DNA of 64,000 bases, from the NCBI GenBank assembly GCA_004143945.1, contig SEHB01000003.1, forward strand, positions 248,001 through 312,000, in the 5' to 3' direction. The translations under genes were made by a program, and so were the position numbers. Position 1 is the first letter of the stretch. Each line of letters begins with the position of its first letter. The notes under the pieces are model-generated. The model was given only the letters and a program-made list of their open reading frames with translations, was not told the DNA's origin and ran no database searches. This DNA is from Lysobacteraceae bacterium. GTDB lineage: Bacteria > Pseudomonadota > Gammaproteobacteria > Xanthomonadales > Rhodanobacteraceae. Below, one piece after another: positions 55,226 through 64,000 of the stretch.

Positions 55226-55759
55226 TCAACTCGCCAATGCTTGCTCCAGCCGCGCCAGCCGGCCGCGCACGGAGCCGTCGATGACGACGTCGCCCGCGTC
55301 GATCACGGCGCCGCCGAGCACGCTCGCATCAATCGACTGCTCGATCTCGATGTCGCGTCCGAAGCGGCGCTTGAGCGCGTCCTTGAGCTTGGCGGTTTCC
55401 GCCGAGTCGATCGGCGAGGCCGAACGCACGTTCACCTTGAGCACGCGCTCGGCGTCCTGCTTGTAGCCTTCGAACAGCGCGCCGATCTCGGGCAGCACCG
55501 GCAGGCGCTGGTTTTCCGCGAGCATCCCGGTGAAGCGCGAGTAGGCCGAATCGGCCGGCTCGCCCTCGGGCGCGAACAGCGCGGCGAGGTCGGCCTGCGC
55601 GACGCGCGGATCGCCGAACAGCGCGGTGACGCGCGGATCGGCCGCGACCTGCGCGGCGAACGCGAGCTTGCCGGCCCAGGCGGCGAGGCCGTCGTGGTCA
55701 CGCGCGAGTTCGAATGCGGCGCGCGCGTACGGTCGGGCGAGGGTGAGTGCGTCGGACAT
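55226..55759 (-). CDS. atpH: F1Fo ATP synthase delta subunit
   Basis: A 177-residue peripheral-stalk subunit joining F1 to the b dimer. The N-terminal helical domain (TLARPYARAAFELARDHDGL) and the C-terminal RRFGRDIEIEQSIDASVLGG then AVIDAGDVVIDGSVRGRLAR are diagnostic. It starts 3 bases after the atpF stop. Confidence 0.97.
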   Translation of the reverse strand: MSDALTLARPYARAAFELARDHDGLAAWAGKLAFAAQVAADPRVTALFGDPRVAQADLAALFAPEGEPADSAYSRFTGMLAENQRLPVLPEIGALFEGYKQDAERVLKVNVRSASPIDSAETAKLKDALKRRFGRDIEIEQSIDASVLGGAVIDAGDVVIDGSVRGRLARLEQALAS

Positions 55760-55762
55760 CGG

Positions 55763-56233
55763 TCAGATCTCGGTGACGAGCTGGTCGATCAGCGCCTTGT
55801 GCGCGTTCGCGTCGATCTCGCGGCGCAGGATCTTCTCCGCGCCGGCGACCGCGAGCTCGGCGACCTTGCCACGCAATTCCTCGCGTGCCTTGTGCGCCTG
55901 CGCCTCGATGTCGGCCGCGGCGATCGCCTTCTGTTTGGTCGCCTCGACGATCGCGTCCTGGCGCGCCTTGTCGACGATCTGCGCGGCCTGCTGGTTCGCC
56001 TTCTCGATGATCTGCGTCGCTTCGGCGCGCGCCTTGCGGATCTCGTCCGCGACGCGTGCGTCGGCATCGGCGAGCTCCTTGCGCGCCTTCTCGGCCTGGT
56101 TGAGGCCTTCCTCGATCTTCTTCTGGCGTTCTTCGATCGCCGCGATGATGTGCGGCCAGCCGAATTTCATGACCAGCAGGACCACGGCGAAGAACGCCAG
56201 GCCCTGGATGACCAGGGTGATGTTCGGAACCAT
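55763..56233 (-). CDS. atpF: F1Fo ATP synthase b subunit
   Basis: A 156-residue subunit with one N-terminal membrane helix (ITLVIQGLAFFAVVLLVMKF) and a long charged helix (KKIEEGLNQAEKARKELADA and onward) that dimerises as the peripheral stalk. The length is identical to E. coli AtpF. Confidence 0.97.
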   Translation of the reverse strand: MVPNITLVIQGLAFFAVVLLVMKFGWPHIIAAIEERQKKIEEGLNQAEKARKELADADARVADEIRKARAEATQIIEKANQQAAQIVDKARQDAIVEATKQKAIAAADIEAQAHKAREELRGKVAELAVAGAEKILRREIDANAHKALIDQLVTEI

Positions 56234-56296
56234 TGCGTTGCTCCTGGCTGGCGGGGACGACGCCTGCGCGCCGGCCCTGCCGGGATCGCGGGATTG

Positions 56297-56602
<306 letters not shown>

Positions 56603-56696
56603 CTAGGGTGATGTAGGAATCGGGTTGTTACGGCACTACGACGAAGCGGGTCATTCGCCACGAACGTCCATCCAGGCGCGCTCGTGCTTCACTTTG

Positions 56697-56751
56697 AAAG
56701 TGCGGCCAAGGATGGCCGCTTCTTGATTCTCGCGTTCAAGGATGAACGCAC
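56697..56751 (-). repeat. Paired-hairpin element directly after the atpB stop codon
   Basis: In the transcript sense: stem GCGTTCA, loop TCC, TTGAACGC; spacer GAGAATCAAGA; stem GCGGCCA, loop TCC, TTGGCCGC. It begins 3 bases after the atpB stop. It shares layout and spacer with the copy after atpG while the stems differ by compensating changes. Confidence 0.8.
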
Positions 56752-56754
56752 AAG

Positions 56755-57997
<1,243 letters not shown>

Positions 57998-58199
57998 TGG
58001 ATCACTCCCGGCGAGGGAGAAGGATGCGGCGCGGTCTCCCGTCAACCACCGCTGCAAAGCCTGAAGAGTTTACCAAGCCCTCGCAGCTTGTAGCAATCAC
58101 GCGCGCGGGTTCGCGCGTGCATCGGAGCCGGAGATGCGCGTGACGCCGTCCTCCCGGGCTGCGTCCGATTGCCGCAGCGCATGCAACGCCGCCGGGGCC

Positions 58200-58230
58200 A
58201 AAAAAAAGAGGCCGGACAGGGTCCGGCCTC
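58200..58230 (-). terminator. Rho-independent terminator of the phasin gene
   Basis: On the minus strand the perfect 10-bp stem GAGGCCGGAC / GTCCGGCCTC with a 3-base loop is followed by eight T. It lies 64 bases downstream of the phasin stop and upstream of the atp operon. Confidence 0.9.
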
Positions 58231-58293
58231 CAACTGGACGCCACCGCAACAGGGGAGATGCGGCGGCGTCGATTCCCTGTGGGAACCGTTGCC

Positions 58294-58680
58294 TCAGCGG
58301 GCGGCCTTGCGCGCCGTCGCGGCCTGCTTGGTCATCGCTTCGCTGGTGTTCTCGAGGCTGCCCTTCGCGAGCGAGCCGAGCGCTTCGGAGGTCTTCAGCG
58401 AGACGCCGAACACTTCCTGGCTGTTGGCGTAGAGCTTCTCGGCGCTTTCCTTGGCGAGCTGGACGCCCTTCTCGGAAATCGTCTTCAGGCCTTCGAAATC
58501 GCGGACTTCGGCGGCCTCGGTCCAGAACTCGACCGACGCCTTCATGCGCTCTTCGAACGCCTTGAGGTTGAGCTCGGTGATGCGCTCGAAACCGGCGAGG
58601 GCCAGGCCCTGGGCCTTGACGAAGGTATCGGCATAGCTCTTGCCGAGCGCCGCGTTTTGGGAATTGATCTGCTCGAACAT
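58294..58680 (-). CDS. Phasin family protein
   Basis: A 128-residue helical protein of the phasin_2/PhaP type (MFEQINSQNAALGKSYADTF, GFERITELNLKAFEERMKAS, ending MTKQAATARKAAR). Phasins coat polyhydroxyalkanoate granules, so the organism probably stores PHA, although no pha biosynthesis genes are in the window. It is monocistronic with its own terminator. Confidence 0.92.
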   Translation of the reverse strand: MFEQINSQNAALGKSYADTFVKAQGLALAGFERITELNLKAFEERMKASVEFWTEAAEVRDFEGLKTISEKGVQLAKESAEKLYANSQEVFGVSLKTSEALGSLAKGSLENTSEAMTKQAATARKAAR

Positions 58681-58905
58681 GATCGTTGCCTCTGGGTGTC
58701 TGGGGAGTGTGGAAGGCACTCTAGCAGAGGTTTTGTTGCGATGCAACACGCGAAGGGTCGCAGAACGCAGGATCGGGGCCTTCGTTCAGCCCTAGGCCAT
58801 GTCCATCAATGGGTTGCGTTTGGACTCGCGCATGTTGCGGCGCAGGTATCCTGCCGCGGTCGGCGATCCGCGAAAGCGCATCGGGGCGTGGACCCCCTGC
58901 CGCGG

Positions 58906-59274
58906 TCACGCGCGACGCTGGCCGCCGCGGTAGCGACAGGTCGAGGTGCAGGTTTCGTGCACGACGACTTCGCACAGTTGCGGCAGCCCGGGACGCAGGC
59001 GCTCCCAGATCCACGCCGCGAGGCGTTCGCTGGTCGGATTCTCGAGGCCCGGCACGTCGTTGAGGCAGCGATGGTCGAGCTGGTCGAACAGCGGTTCGAA
59101 CGCCTTCTTGATGTCGGCGTAATCCATGATCCAGCCGAGTTCGGGATCGAGCGGTCCGGTGACATGGATCTCGATGCGGAACGAGTGGCCGTGCAGGCGC
59201 GCGCACTTGTGCCCCGCGGGCACGTTCGGCAGCCGGTGCGCCGCCTCGATCTGGAAGGTCTTCGAAATCTCCAT
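58906..59274 (-). CDS. queD: 6-carboxy-5,6,7,8-tetrahydropterin synthase
   Basis: A 122-residue enzyme of queuosine synthesis (7-deazaguanine pathway). Zinc ligands are His13 (IEAAHRLP), His28 and His30 (LHGHSF); the catalytic Cys24 lies in GHKCARLHGHS. The segment GWIMDYADIKKAFEPLFDQL then DHRCLND and the C-terminal ETCTSTCRY are standard. Other que genes are not adjacent. Confidence 0.96.
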   Translation of the reverse strand: MEISKTFQIEAAHRLPNVPAGHKCARLHGHSFRIEIHVTGPLDPELGWIMDYADIKKAFEPLFDQLDHRCLNDVPGLENPTSERLAAWIWERLRPGLPQLCEVVVHETCTSTCRYRGGQRRA

Positions 59275-59403
59275 CGCGGCGAGTCTACTGGAGGCCGGGC
59301 CCGCGGCGCCGCCACCGTCGTCGCGCGCCTGGCGGGAATCCGCGCGGCTTCTCGTGAGACGGGGTGCGGGCGCCGTGTCCGCGCGAGTCCGATGGAGTAA
59401 CCG

Positions 59404-59976
59404 ATGCAGACGATGGAACGCGCACAGGACGCCCGTGCCGGCGCCTGGTGCTTCGGCGGCTTCAGGCTCGATCTCGCACGCGAGGAACTGGTCGGCCCCG
59501 GCGGCGTGCGGATCCTGCGGCGCAAGGCCTTCGCGACGCTGCGCCGCCTGCTCGAGGCCGCGCCCGCGCTGGTCACGCTCGACCAGTTGCTCGACGATGT
59601 CTGGGGCCGGCACGCGATTTCGCCGAGCGCGGTGCCCAACGTGATCGTCGAACTGCGCCAGGCGCTCGGCGACGACGCGCGCGCGCCGCGCTTCATCGAG
59701 ACGCGGCATCGGCGCGGCTACCGCATCGTCGTGCCGGTCACGCGCGAGCCCGCGACGCGAACCGCGAGCGGCGTGACGCAACGTGGCGGTGCCCTGCTCA
59801 CCGCGCTCGAGGCCTGCGCGCGGCAGCCGGCCGCGATGCCGCACGCGCGCCTGCGCCGGCTGCACGAGCTTGCCTGTGAAAACGGCCTGCCGTTCCTCGC
59901 GATCGAAGTGCGCCTTGCCTTGCAGGCGCTGTGCGGAAGCGACACGAGTCTCGCGCGCCGCCTGGTCGGAAGCTGA
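59404..59976 (+). CDS. Winged-helix (OmpR/CadC-type) DNA-binding protein without receiver domain
   Basis: A 190-residue protein. The first about 110 residues form an OmpR-type winged helix: FGGFRLDLAREELVGPGG, LRRKAFATLRRLLEAAPALV, LLDDVWGRHAISPSAVPNVI, VELRQALGDD and the wing RFIETRHRRGYRIV. There is no phospho-receiver or membrane segment; the C-terminal 70 residues are helical and unassigned. It is convergent with the kinase/ECF sigma operon, their ends 21 bases apart, and may belong to the same regulatory unit. Confidence 0.85.
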   Translation: MQTMERAQDARAGAWCFGGFRLDLAREELVGPGGVRILRRKAFATLRRLLEAAPALVTLDQLLDDVWGRHAISPSAVPNVIVELRQALGDDARAPRFIETRHRRGYRIVVPVTREPATRTASGVTQRGGALLTALEACARQPAAMPHARLRRLHELACENGLPFLAIEVRLALQALCGSDTSLARRLVGS

Positions 59977-59997
59977 CGCCGCCGGTGCGCAGCGGCC

Positions 59998-62406
59998 TCA
60001 GCCCGCGCGCGCGAGCTCACGATCGAGCGCCGCGAGTTCGCGACGCGCGGCATCGAACTCGGGCCGATCCGGCAACAGCGCGTGCGCGCGTGCGGCCTGT
60101 GCGCGCGCCGCGCGCGCATCGCCCGAACCGAGCTGCATGAATCCACGCTCGATCGCGAGCATCGCATGGCTCGGATGGGAGGCGTGCAGGTCCTGCCAGA
60201 CCCGCGCGGCCTGCTCGAGCGCAGGCGCGGCCTCGGCGCCGCGGCCGAGCTTGCGCAGCACGCGCGCCTCGCCGAGCCACAGGTCGCCGCCGTCCCAGCC
60301 GAGGCGCGCTCCGAACAGGTCGGGCTGTTGGCCATGGCGGAACGCCGCGACCGCGCCGTCGAGGTCGCCGAGCTGCTCGCGCGCGCGAGCGAGCGTTTCG
60401 TACTGCATCGACAACGCGGTGCGCCCGCGCGCGCCGCTCGCTTCGTTGATCGCGATCGCGCGTTCGATCGCGCTGCGTGCCTCGGCGACGCGCCCGAGTT
60501 GCAACTGGTAGTTCGCGACGAGGAACAGGTGGCGCGCGTACTCGGTGTGCTGTTCGCCCCACAGGCGCCTGCGGACCTCGCCATCGCTCGCGACCAGCGC
60601 ATCGGCCTCGTCGTAGTCGCCACGCGCGATCAGCAATCCCGCGAGGCCGAGCGCGGCGAGGCTGGTATCGGGATGATCGGTCCCGTTGAGGCGCGCGAGC
60701 GTCGCATAGCCCTGGCGCTTCAGCGTGAGCGCCTCGTCGAAATAGCCGCCTTCGGCGAGCCGGCCCGAGAGGTCGTGCATCGCGCGCGCGGTCGCCGCGT
60801 TGTCGGCGCCGAGGCGTTCGAGCGCGCTCGCGAGCGCGGCGCGATTCTCCGCGATCGCGCGCTCGAGCTGGCCGTCCTGGTTGAGCCGGATCGCCTTCAG
60901 GCGCCACGCATGGATGCGTCGCTCGGCCTGGCTCTTGCGATCGCCGTACAGCTGCATCGCTTCGTCGACGAGCGCGAGCGATCGCGCGCGGTCTGGCGCG
61001 TCGGACAGCTGCGCCGCGAGGCCGTACGCGACGTCCGCGAGCAACGCTGGGTCGGGCGCTTCCTCGCGTTTGAGCAGTGCATACGATTCCTCGTACAGCG
61101 CGCGACTGCTGTCGCGCTCGCGCCGCTGCGAGTACATCTTGCCGAGCATGTAGAGCAGGCGTGCGCGCAGCGCGGGCTGGTTCTCGAGGCTCGTGCGCAG
61201 CTGCGCGGTGCCGTAGGCAAGCGCTTCGGCGACGGTCTTCTCCTCGCCGCGGTGCTGCTGCGGCGTCGCCCACATCAGGAGGCCCGACAGGAACTCGATC
61301 GCGGCTTCCGCGCGTTCGGCCTGCGCCGTGGCGCGCACCGCCTGCGCGCGCGCTGCGTCGCGTTCGATCGCGACGCGCCAGCCGGCGCCGGCCAGCAACA
61401 CGATGCCGAACAGTGCGCCCGCGACCGCGACCGGATGGCGCCGCACGAAACGCGACGCGAGGTAGCCGACGCCGCCGGCGCGCGCCGCGACGGGGCGATG
61501 CGCGAGGAAGCGCGCGATGTCATCTGCGAGCGCGGCGACGCCCGCGTAGCGCTCGCGCGGGTCGAGCGCGGTGGCGCGCTGGAGGATCGCCGCGAGATCG
61601 CGCGGCAGCGCGCGCAGCTGCGCGCTCGCGAGCGCCACCGGCGCGGCGCCGGGCGCGGCACCCGCGAGCGCAGTTGCGTGGCCCTCCGCGGCGGGCACCG
61701 GCAGCACGTCGAGCAGCGCCGCGACCAGCAAGCCGGCCTGGTAGACGTCCGAGCTCACCGTCACCGCTTCGCCGCGCCATTGCTCCGGGCTCGCGTAGCG
61801 CGGCGTCAGCGCATGGTTGCCGAGCAGGTCCTGCTGGTCGGCGAGCCGCGCGATGCCGAAGTCGAGCAGGCGCACGCGTCCCTGCGCGTCGACGAGCACG
61901 TTCGAGGGCTTGATGTCGCGATGCACGAGCAGGCGCGAATGCGCGAATGCGAGTGCGTCGCACAGCTCGAACGCGAGCTGCAGGCGCTGCGCGCGCGTCG
62001 CGACGTGGTGGCGGCACCACGCGTCGATCGGCTCGCCCTCGACGAGTTCCATCGCGAACCAGAGCATCGAGTCCGCCGTGCGCCCGCCGTCGATGAGGCG
62101 CGCGATGCCCGGGTGCTCGAGCCCGGCCAGCGTCTGCCGCTCGCGCCGGAACAGTTCCTCGGCGGCGCTGCGGTCGCCCGCGACCGCCATCCATTTCAGC
62201 GCGACGCGCTGCTCGAACTCGCCGTCGGCGCGCTCGGCGAGATAGACGATCGCCATGCCGCCGCGCGAGAGCTCGCGCACGATGCGGAACGCGCCGATCG
62301 CATCGCCGGGCTCGAGCTCGCGCGGCGGCGGCGACTGCGCGAGCAGCGCGCGCACCAGCGCGCCGCCGAAGGCGCCACCCGTGCGCAGGCGTTCGCGGTC
62401 GATCAC
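59998..62406 (-). CDS. Membrane Ser/Thr protein kinase with TPR repeats
   Basis: An 802-residue protein: cytoplasmic Hanks-type kinase (about 35-300) with the glycine-rich loop LSRGGMAIVYLAER, catalytic lysine in VALKWM, HRDIKPSNVL with His162-Asp164, DFGIARLAD and an SPEQW segment; then one transmembrane helix (about 322-342, VAVAGALFGIVLLAGAGWRV) and about 440 residues of TPR-like repeats outside. The start is GTG 62406, overlapping the sigma factor stop by 4 bases. ECF sigma/kinase pairs of this type are known in Xanthomonadales and Planctomycetes; the kinase may control the sigma factor. Confidence 0.92.
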   Translation of the reverse strand: MIDRERLRTGGAFGGALVRALLAQSPPPRELEPGDAIGAFRIVRELSRGGMAIVYLAERADGEFEQRVALKWMAVAGDRSAAEELFRRERQTLAGLEHPGIARLIDGGRTADSMLWFAMELVEGEPIDAWCRHHVATRAQRLQLAFELCDALAFAHSRLLVHRDIKPSNVLVDAQGRVRLLDFGIARLADQQDLLGNHALTPRYASPEQWRGEAVTVSSDVYQAGLLVAALLDVLPVPAAEGHATALAGAAPGAAPVALASAQLRALPRDLAAILQRATALDPRERYAGVAALADDIARFLAHRPVAARAGGVGYLASRFVRRHPVAVAGALFGIVLLAGAGWRVAIERDAARAQAVRATAQAERAEAAIEFLSGLLMWATPQQHRGEEKTVAEALAYGTAQLRTSLENQPALRARLLYMLGKMYSQRRERDSSRALYEESYALLKREEAPDPALLADVAYGLAAQLSDAPDRARSLALVDEAMQLYGDRKSQAERRIHAWRLKAIRLNQDGQLERAIAENRAALASALERLGADNAATARAMHDLSGRLAEGGYFDEALTLKRQGYATLARLNGTDHPDTSLAALGLAGLLIARGDYDEADALVASDGEVRRRLWGEQHTEYARHLFLVANYQLQLGRVAEARSAIERAIAINEASGARGRTALSMQYETLARAREQLGDLDGAVAAFRHGQQPDLFGARLGWDGGDLWLGEARVLRKLGRGAEAAPALEQAARVWQDLHASHPSHAMLAIERGFMQLGSGDARAARAQAARAHALLPDRPEFDAARRELAALDRELARAG

Positions 62407-62960
62407 CGCGGATCCTGTGCGGCGAGCCACTCGCGCGCGCGCGCCCACTCGCGCTGCACGGTGCGCGTCGAGAGGCCGAGCGCCGTCGCAGTCTCCTCTT
62501 CGCTGAGCCCCGCGAAGAAGCGGCAGGCGACGACCGCGGCCTGTTGCGGCTGGTCGTGCTCGAGCTTGCGCAGGAGGTCGTCGATCGCGAGCAGTTCCTC
62601 CGCGTCGCGCGTCTGCGCGAGTTCGATGTCGTCGAGGTCGATGCGCTCGGCGCCACCGCCGCGCTTGTGCGCGAGCCGCGCGCGCGCCATCTCGATCAGC
62701 AGGTGGCGCATCGCCTGCGCGGCGATCGCGAGCAGGTGGTCGCCGTCGTTGATGCCGGGGCAATTGCGGATCAGGCGCAGGTAGCACTCGTGCACGAGGC
62801 CGGTGGTGTCGAGCGTCGCGCCGCCGAGGCTGCGCCGCGCGCGTCGCGCGAGCACCTGCAGCTCGGCGTAGGCGCACGCGAATATGCGGTCCCAGGCGGC
62901 GCGGTCACCCGTGCGCGCGAGCGCCAGCGCGTCGGCGAGCGGGGCGGCTTGCTCGTTCAT
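62403..62960 (-). CDS. ECF-type RNA polymerase sigma factor (TIGR02999-like)
   Basis: A 185-residue sigma-70 factor. Region 2 is visible in ADALALARTGDRAAWDRIFA then CAYAELQVLARRARR and TGLVHECYLRLIR; region 4 has ACRFFAGLSEEETATALGLS then TRTVQREWARAREWL. The HECYLRL form and the spacing fit the ECF subgroup encoded with Ser/Thr kinases rather than anti-sigma factors. No anti-sigma gene is present; the downstream kinase is translationally coupled. Confidence 0.93.
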   Translation of the reverse strand: MNEQAAPLADALALARTGDRAAWDRIFACAYAELQVLARRARRSLGGATLDTTGLVHECYLRLIRNCPGINDGDHLLAIAAQAMRHLLIEMARARLAHKRGGGAERIDLDDIELAQTRDAEELLAIDDLLRKLEHDQPQQAAVVACRFFAGLSEEETATALGLSTRTVQREWARAREWLAAQDPR

Positions 62961-63128
62961 GTCCAGGGGTCGAAGCCGGCTGCGATCGGCAGGCCCGATT
63001 ATGGACCCGGCGGCCACGCGGGCGACCGTGATGTGATCGAAATATCACGCTTCGCGGATCGGCTTGCGACAACCGGTGGCGCCCGCGGCGCGATCCTGCA
63101 CCACCCTGCCCCGACCGCCGACCCCGCC

Positions 63129-63905
63129 ATGCTGCCGACCCGCATCCTCCCCTCCGCCGGAATCCGGACCGTGGGCCTGCGCGCGAGCCTGCTCGCCGGG
63201 CCCGTGCTCGCGCTGCCGACGCACGCGCTCGCAGATGCGCCACCGCTGCACGCGGACTTCGACGCCGAACCCGTCGATGCCGCGATCGCGACCGGTGGCG
63301 CACTGCTCGGCCAGCCGATCACGGTCGACGAAGGCCTCTCGGCGATCGTGCGCGAGTCCGTGTTCGCGACGCCGTCGCTGGAGCTCTCGCACGATGCACC
63401 GGGACTCGCGCGCGCGCTCCGTTTCGAGTTCGTCGACGCGCAGGAAATCGCGCACGGCGACCTCGAGATCGCGTTCACGTTCCGCGCCGACCAGCTCGAC
63501 TTCTTCAGCCTCGTCTACGTGCGCGAGCAGGGCGGAAGCGCGCAATCGTTCCTCACGATGGAACTGCATTCGACCGGCGACGTGCTCGCGAACGATGCGA
63601 GCGGCGAGCCTGCAGCGGTGGTGGGCCACTACGTCCCCGGCGTCGGGCAGCGCGTGCTCGCGACGTTCCACCTCGATGCCGGCACCTGGGACCTCGCGAT
63701 CGACGACGTGCCGGCCGTGACCGCACGCGCGCACGGCGTGCACGGCCGCGGCATCGGCGGCCTGCTGTTCGGCACGCACCACCAGACCGCCGCCGGCAGC
63801 CTGCTCCATCTCGACGACGTCGAGGTGCGCCGCGGCGACCGCATCCTCGTCGACGGATTCGAGCAGGCCATCACGCCCGTCGACGGTGTGGAGGCGCCGC
63901 AGTAG
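63129..63905 (+). CDS. Secreted lectin-like protein with C-terminal GF tag
   Basis: A 258-residue exported protein (signal region LRASLLAGPVLALPTHALA). The mature part is beta-rich (LHADFDAEPVDAAI, LARALRFEFVDAQEIAHGDL then EIAFTFRAD, GRGIGGLLFGTHHQ, LLHLDDVEVRRGD) and resembles LamG/jelly-roll-like carbohydrate-binding domains, without a firm match. The tag DRILVDGFEQ is followed by 13 further residues, so here it is not quite terminal. It lies divergent from the ECF sigma factor and may be one of its targets, which is speculation. Confidence 0.75.
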   Translation: MLPTRILPSAGIRTVGLRASLLAGPVLALPTHALADAPPLHADFDAEPVDAAIATGGALLGQPITVDEGLSAIVRESVFATPSLELSHDAPGLARALRFEFVDAQEIAHGDLEIAFTFRADQLDFFSLVYVREQGGSAQSFLTMELHSTGDVLANDASGEPAAVVGHYVPGVGQRVLATFHLDAGTWDLAIDDVPAVTARAHGVHGRGIGGLLFGTHHQTAAGSLLHLDDVEVRRGDRILVDGFEQAITPVDGVEAPQ

Positions 63906-64000
63906 GAGCGCCGCAGGTGCGATCGACGAAGCGACGAAACCGCAAACTCGATGCGAACGGGCAAGACGACGGTCGCGGCTTTGCCGCTCCTACAGGAGCT
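63902..64000. repeat. GTAGGAGCG.../CGCTCCTAC inverted repeat
   Basis: GTAGGAGCGCCGCAGGTGCG (starting in the stop codon TAG) and the inverse arm TCGCGGCTTTGCCGCTCCTA then CAGG at the window end. This is the GTAGGAGCGGCAAAGCCGCG-type intergenic repeat. The spacer between the arms has no gene. Confidence 0.7.

Overview
The window is high-GC gammaproteobacterial DNA, most likely from the order Xanthomonadales (Lysobacterales), Rhodanobacteraceae/Dokdonella-like. This is an inference from gene content. Supporting points are a his operon headed by a TrpR-family regulator, the atp operon followed by glmU, a split adenosylcobalamin-dependent ribonucleotide reductase (nrdJa/nrdJb) with two histone-H1-like genes between its halves, several short intergenic palindromes of a type familiar from this order, and secreted proteins ending in a short tag of the form (hydrophobic)-F-x-(D/N/S)-G-(F/Y). 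I found no rRNA, tRNA, CRISPR array, prophage or intact transposase.

Layout. 0-9.7 kb: a partial lipoprotein, a uracil-DNA glycosylase-like enzyme, two secreted beta-repeat proteins, a GIY-YIG protein, an FAD oxidoreductase, acetate kinase, and a divergent pair of a D-2-hydroxyglutarate dehydrogenase-like flavoenzyme and serA. 9.8-20.2 kb: a membrane protein, an ABC-2 exporter, a HAD phosphatase, a SRPBCC protein, two secreted repeat proteins (delta-60, MopE-like), a TPR-GGDEF diguanylate cyclase, a pirin and an amidohydrolase. 20.4-27.9 kb: the complete histidine operon on the minus strand (hisR-G-D-C-B-H-A-F-IE), with mostly 4-base gene overlaps and a 22-bp palindromic operator in its promoter.

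28-38.6 kb is an accessory region of lower GC. It holds isolated small secreted or lipoprotein genes, a frameshifted Sel1-type gene, a stray second copy of that gene's 3' end, a frameshifted C-terminal fragment of a beta-helix protein and the first ~55 codons of a YecA-family gene. A dispersed repeat (core AGAAAGGCGACTCTGACCCC) sits at or near most fragment ends and touches the stop codons of two apparently intact genes. This is the most unusual structure in the window.

38.6-50.3 kb: nrdJb, two H1-like genes and nrdJa (with NrdR-like boxes upstream), a Do-family protease, a periplasmic PstS-like protein with an Ala/Lys/Pro tail, a HAD hydrolase, a leucyl aminopeptidase and glmU. 50.7-58 kb: the F1Fo ATP synthase operon atpIBEFHAGDC on the minus strand. 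As given, atpD lacks about 70-78 internal codons and changes frame at the gap, so the beta subunit cannot be made from this sequence. A paired-hairpin element lies directly after the atpB and atpG stop codons.

58.2-64 kb: a phasin with a clear terminator, QueD, a winged-helix regulator without a receiver domain, an ECF sigma factor translationally coupled to a membrane Ser/Thr kinase with TPR repeats, and another secreted protein with the C-terminal tag. Most of the window is housekeeping metabolism. The novelty lies in the C-terminal tag, the repeat-bounded gene fragments, the nrdJ/H1 cluster and the atp operon anomalies.
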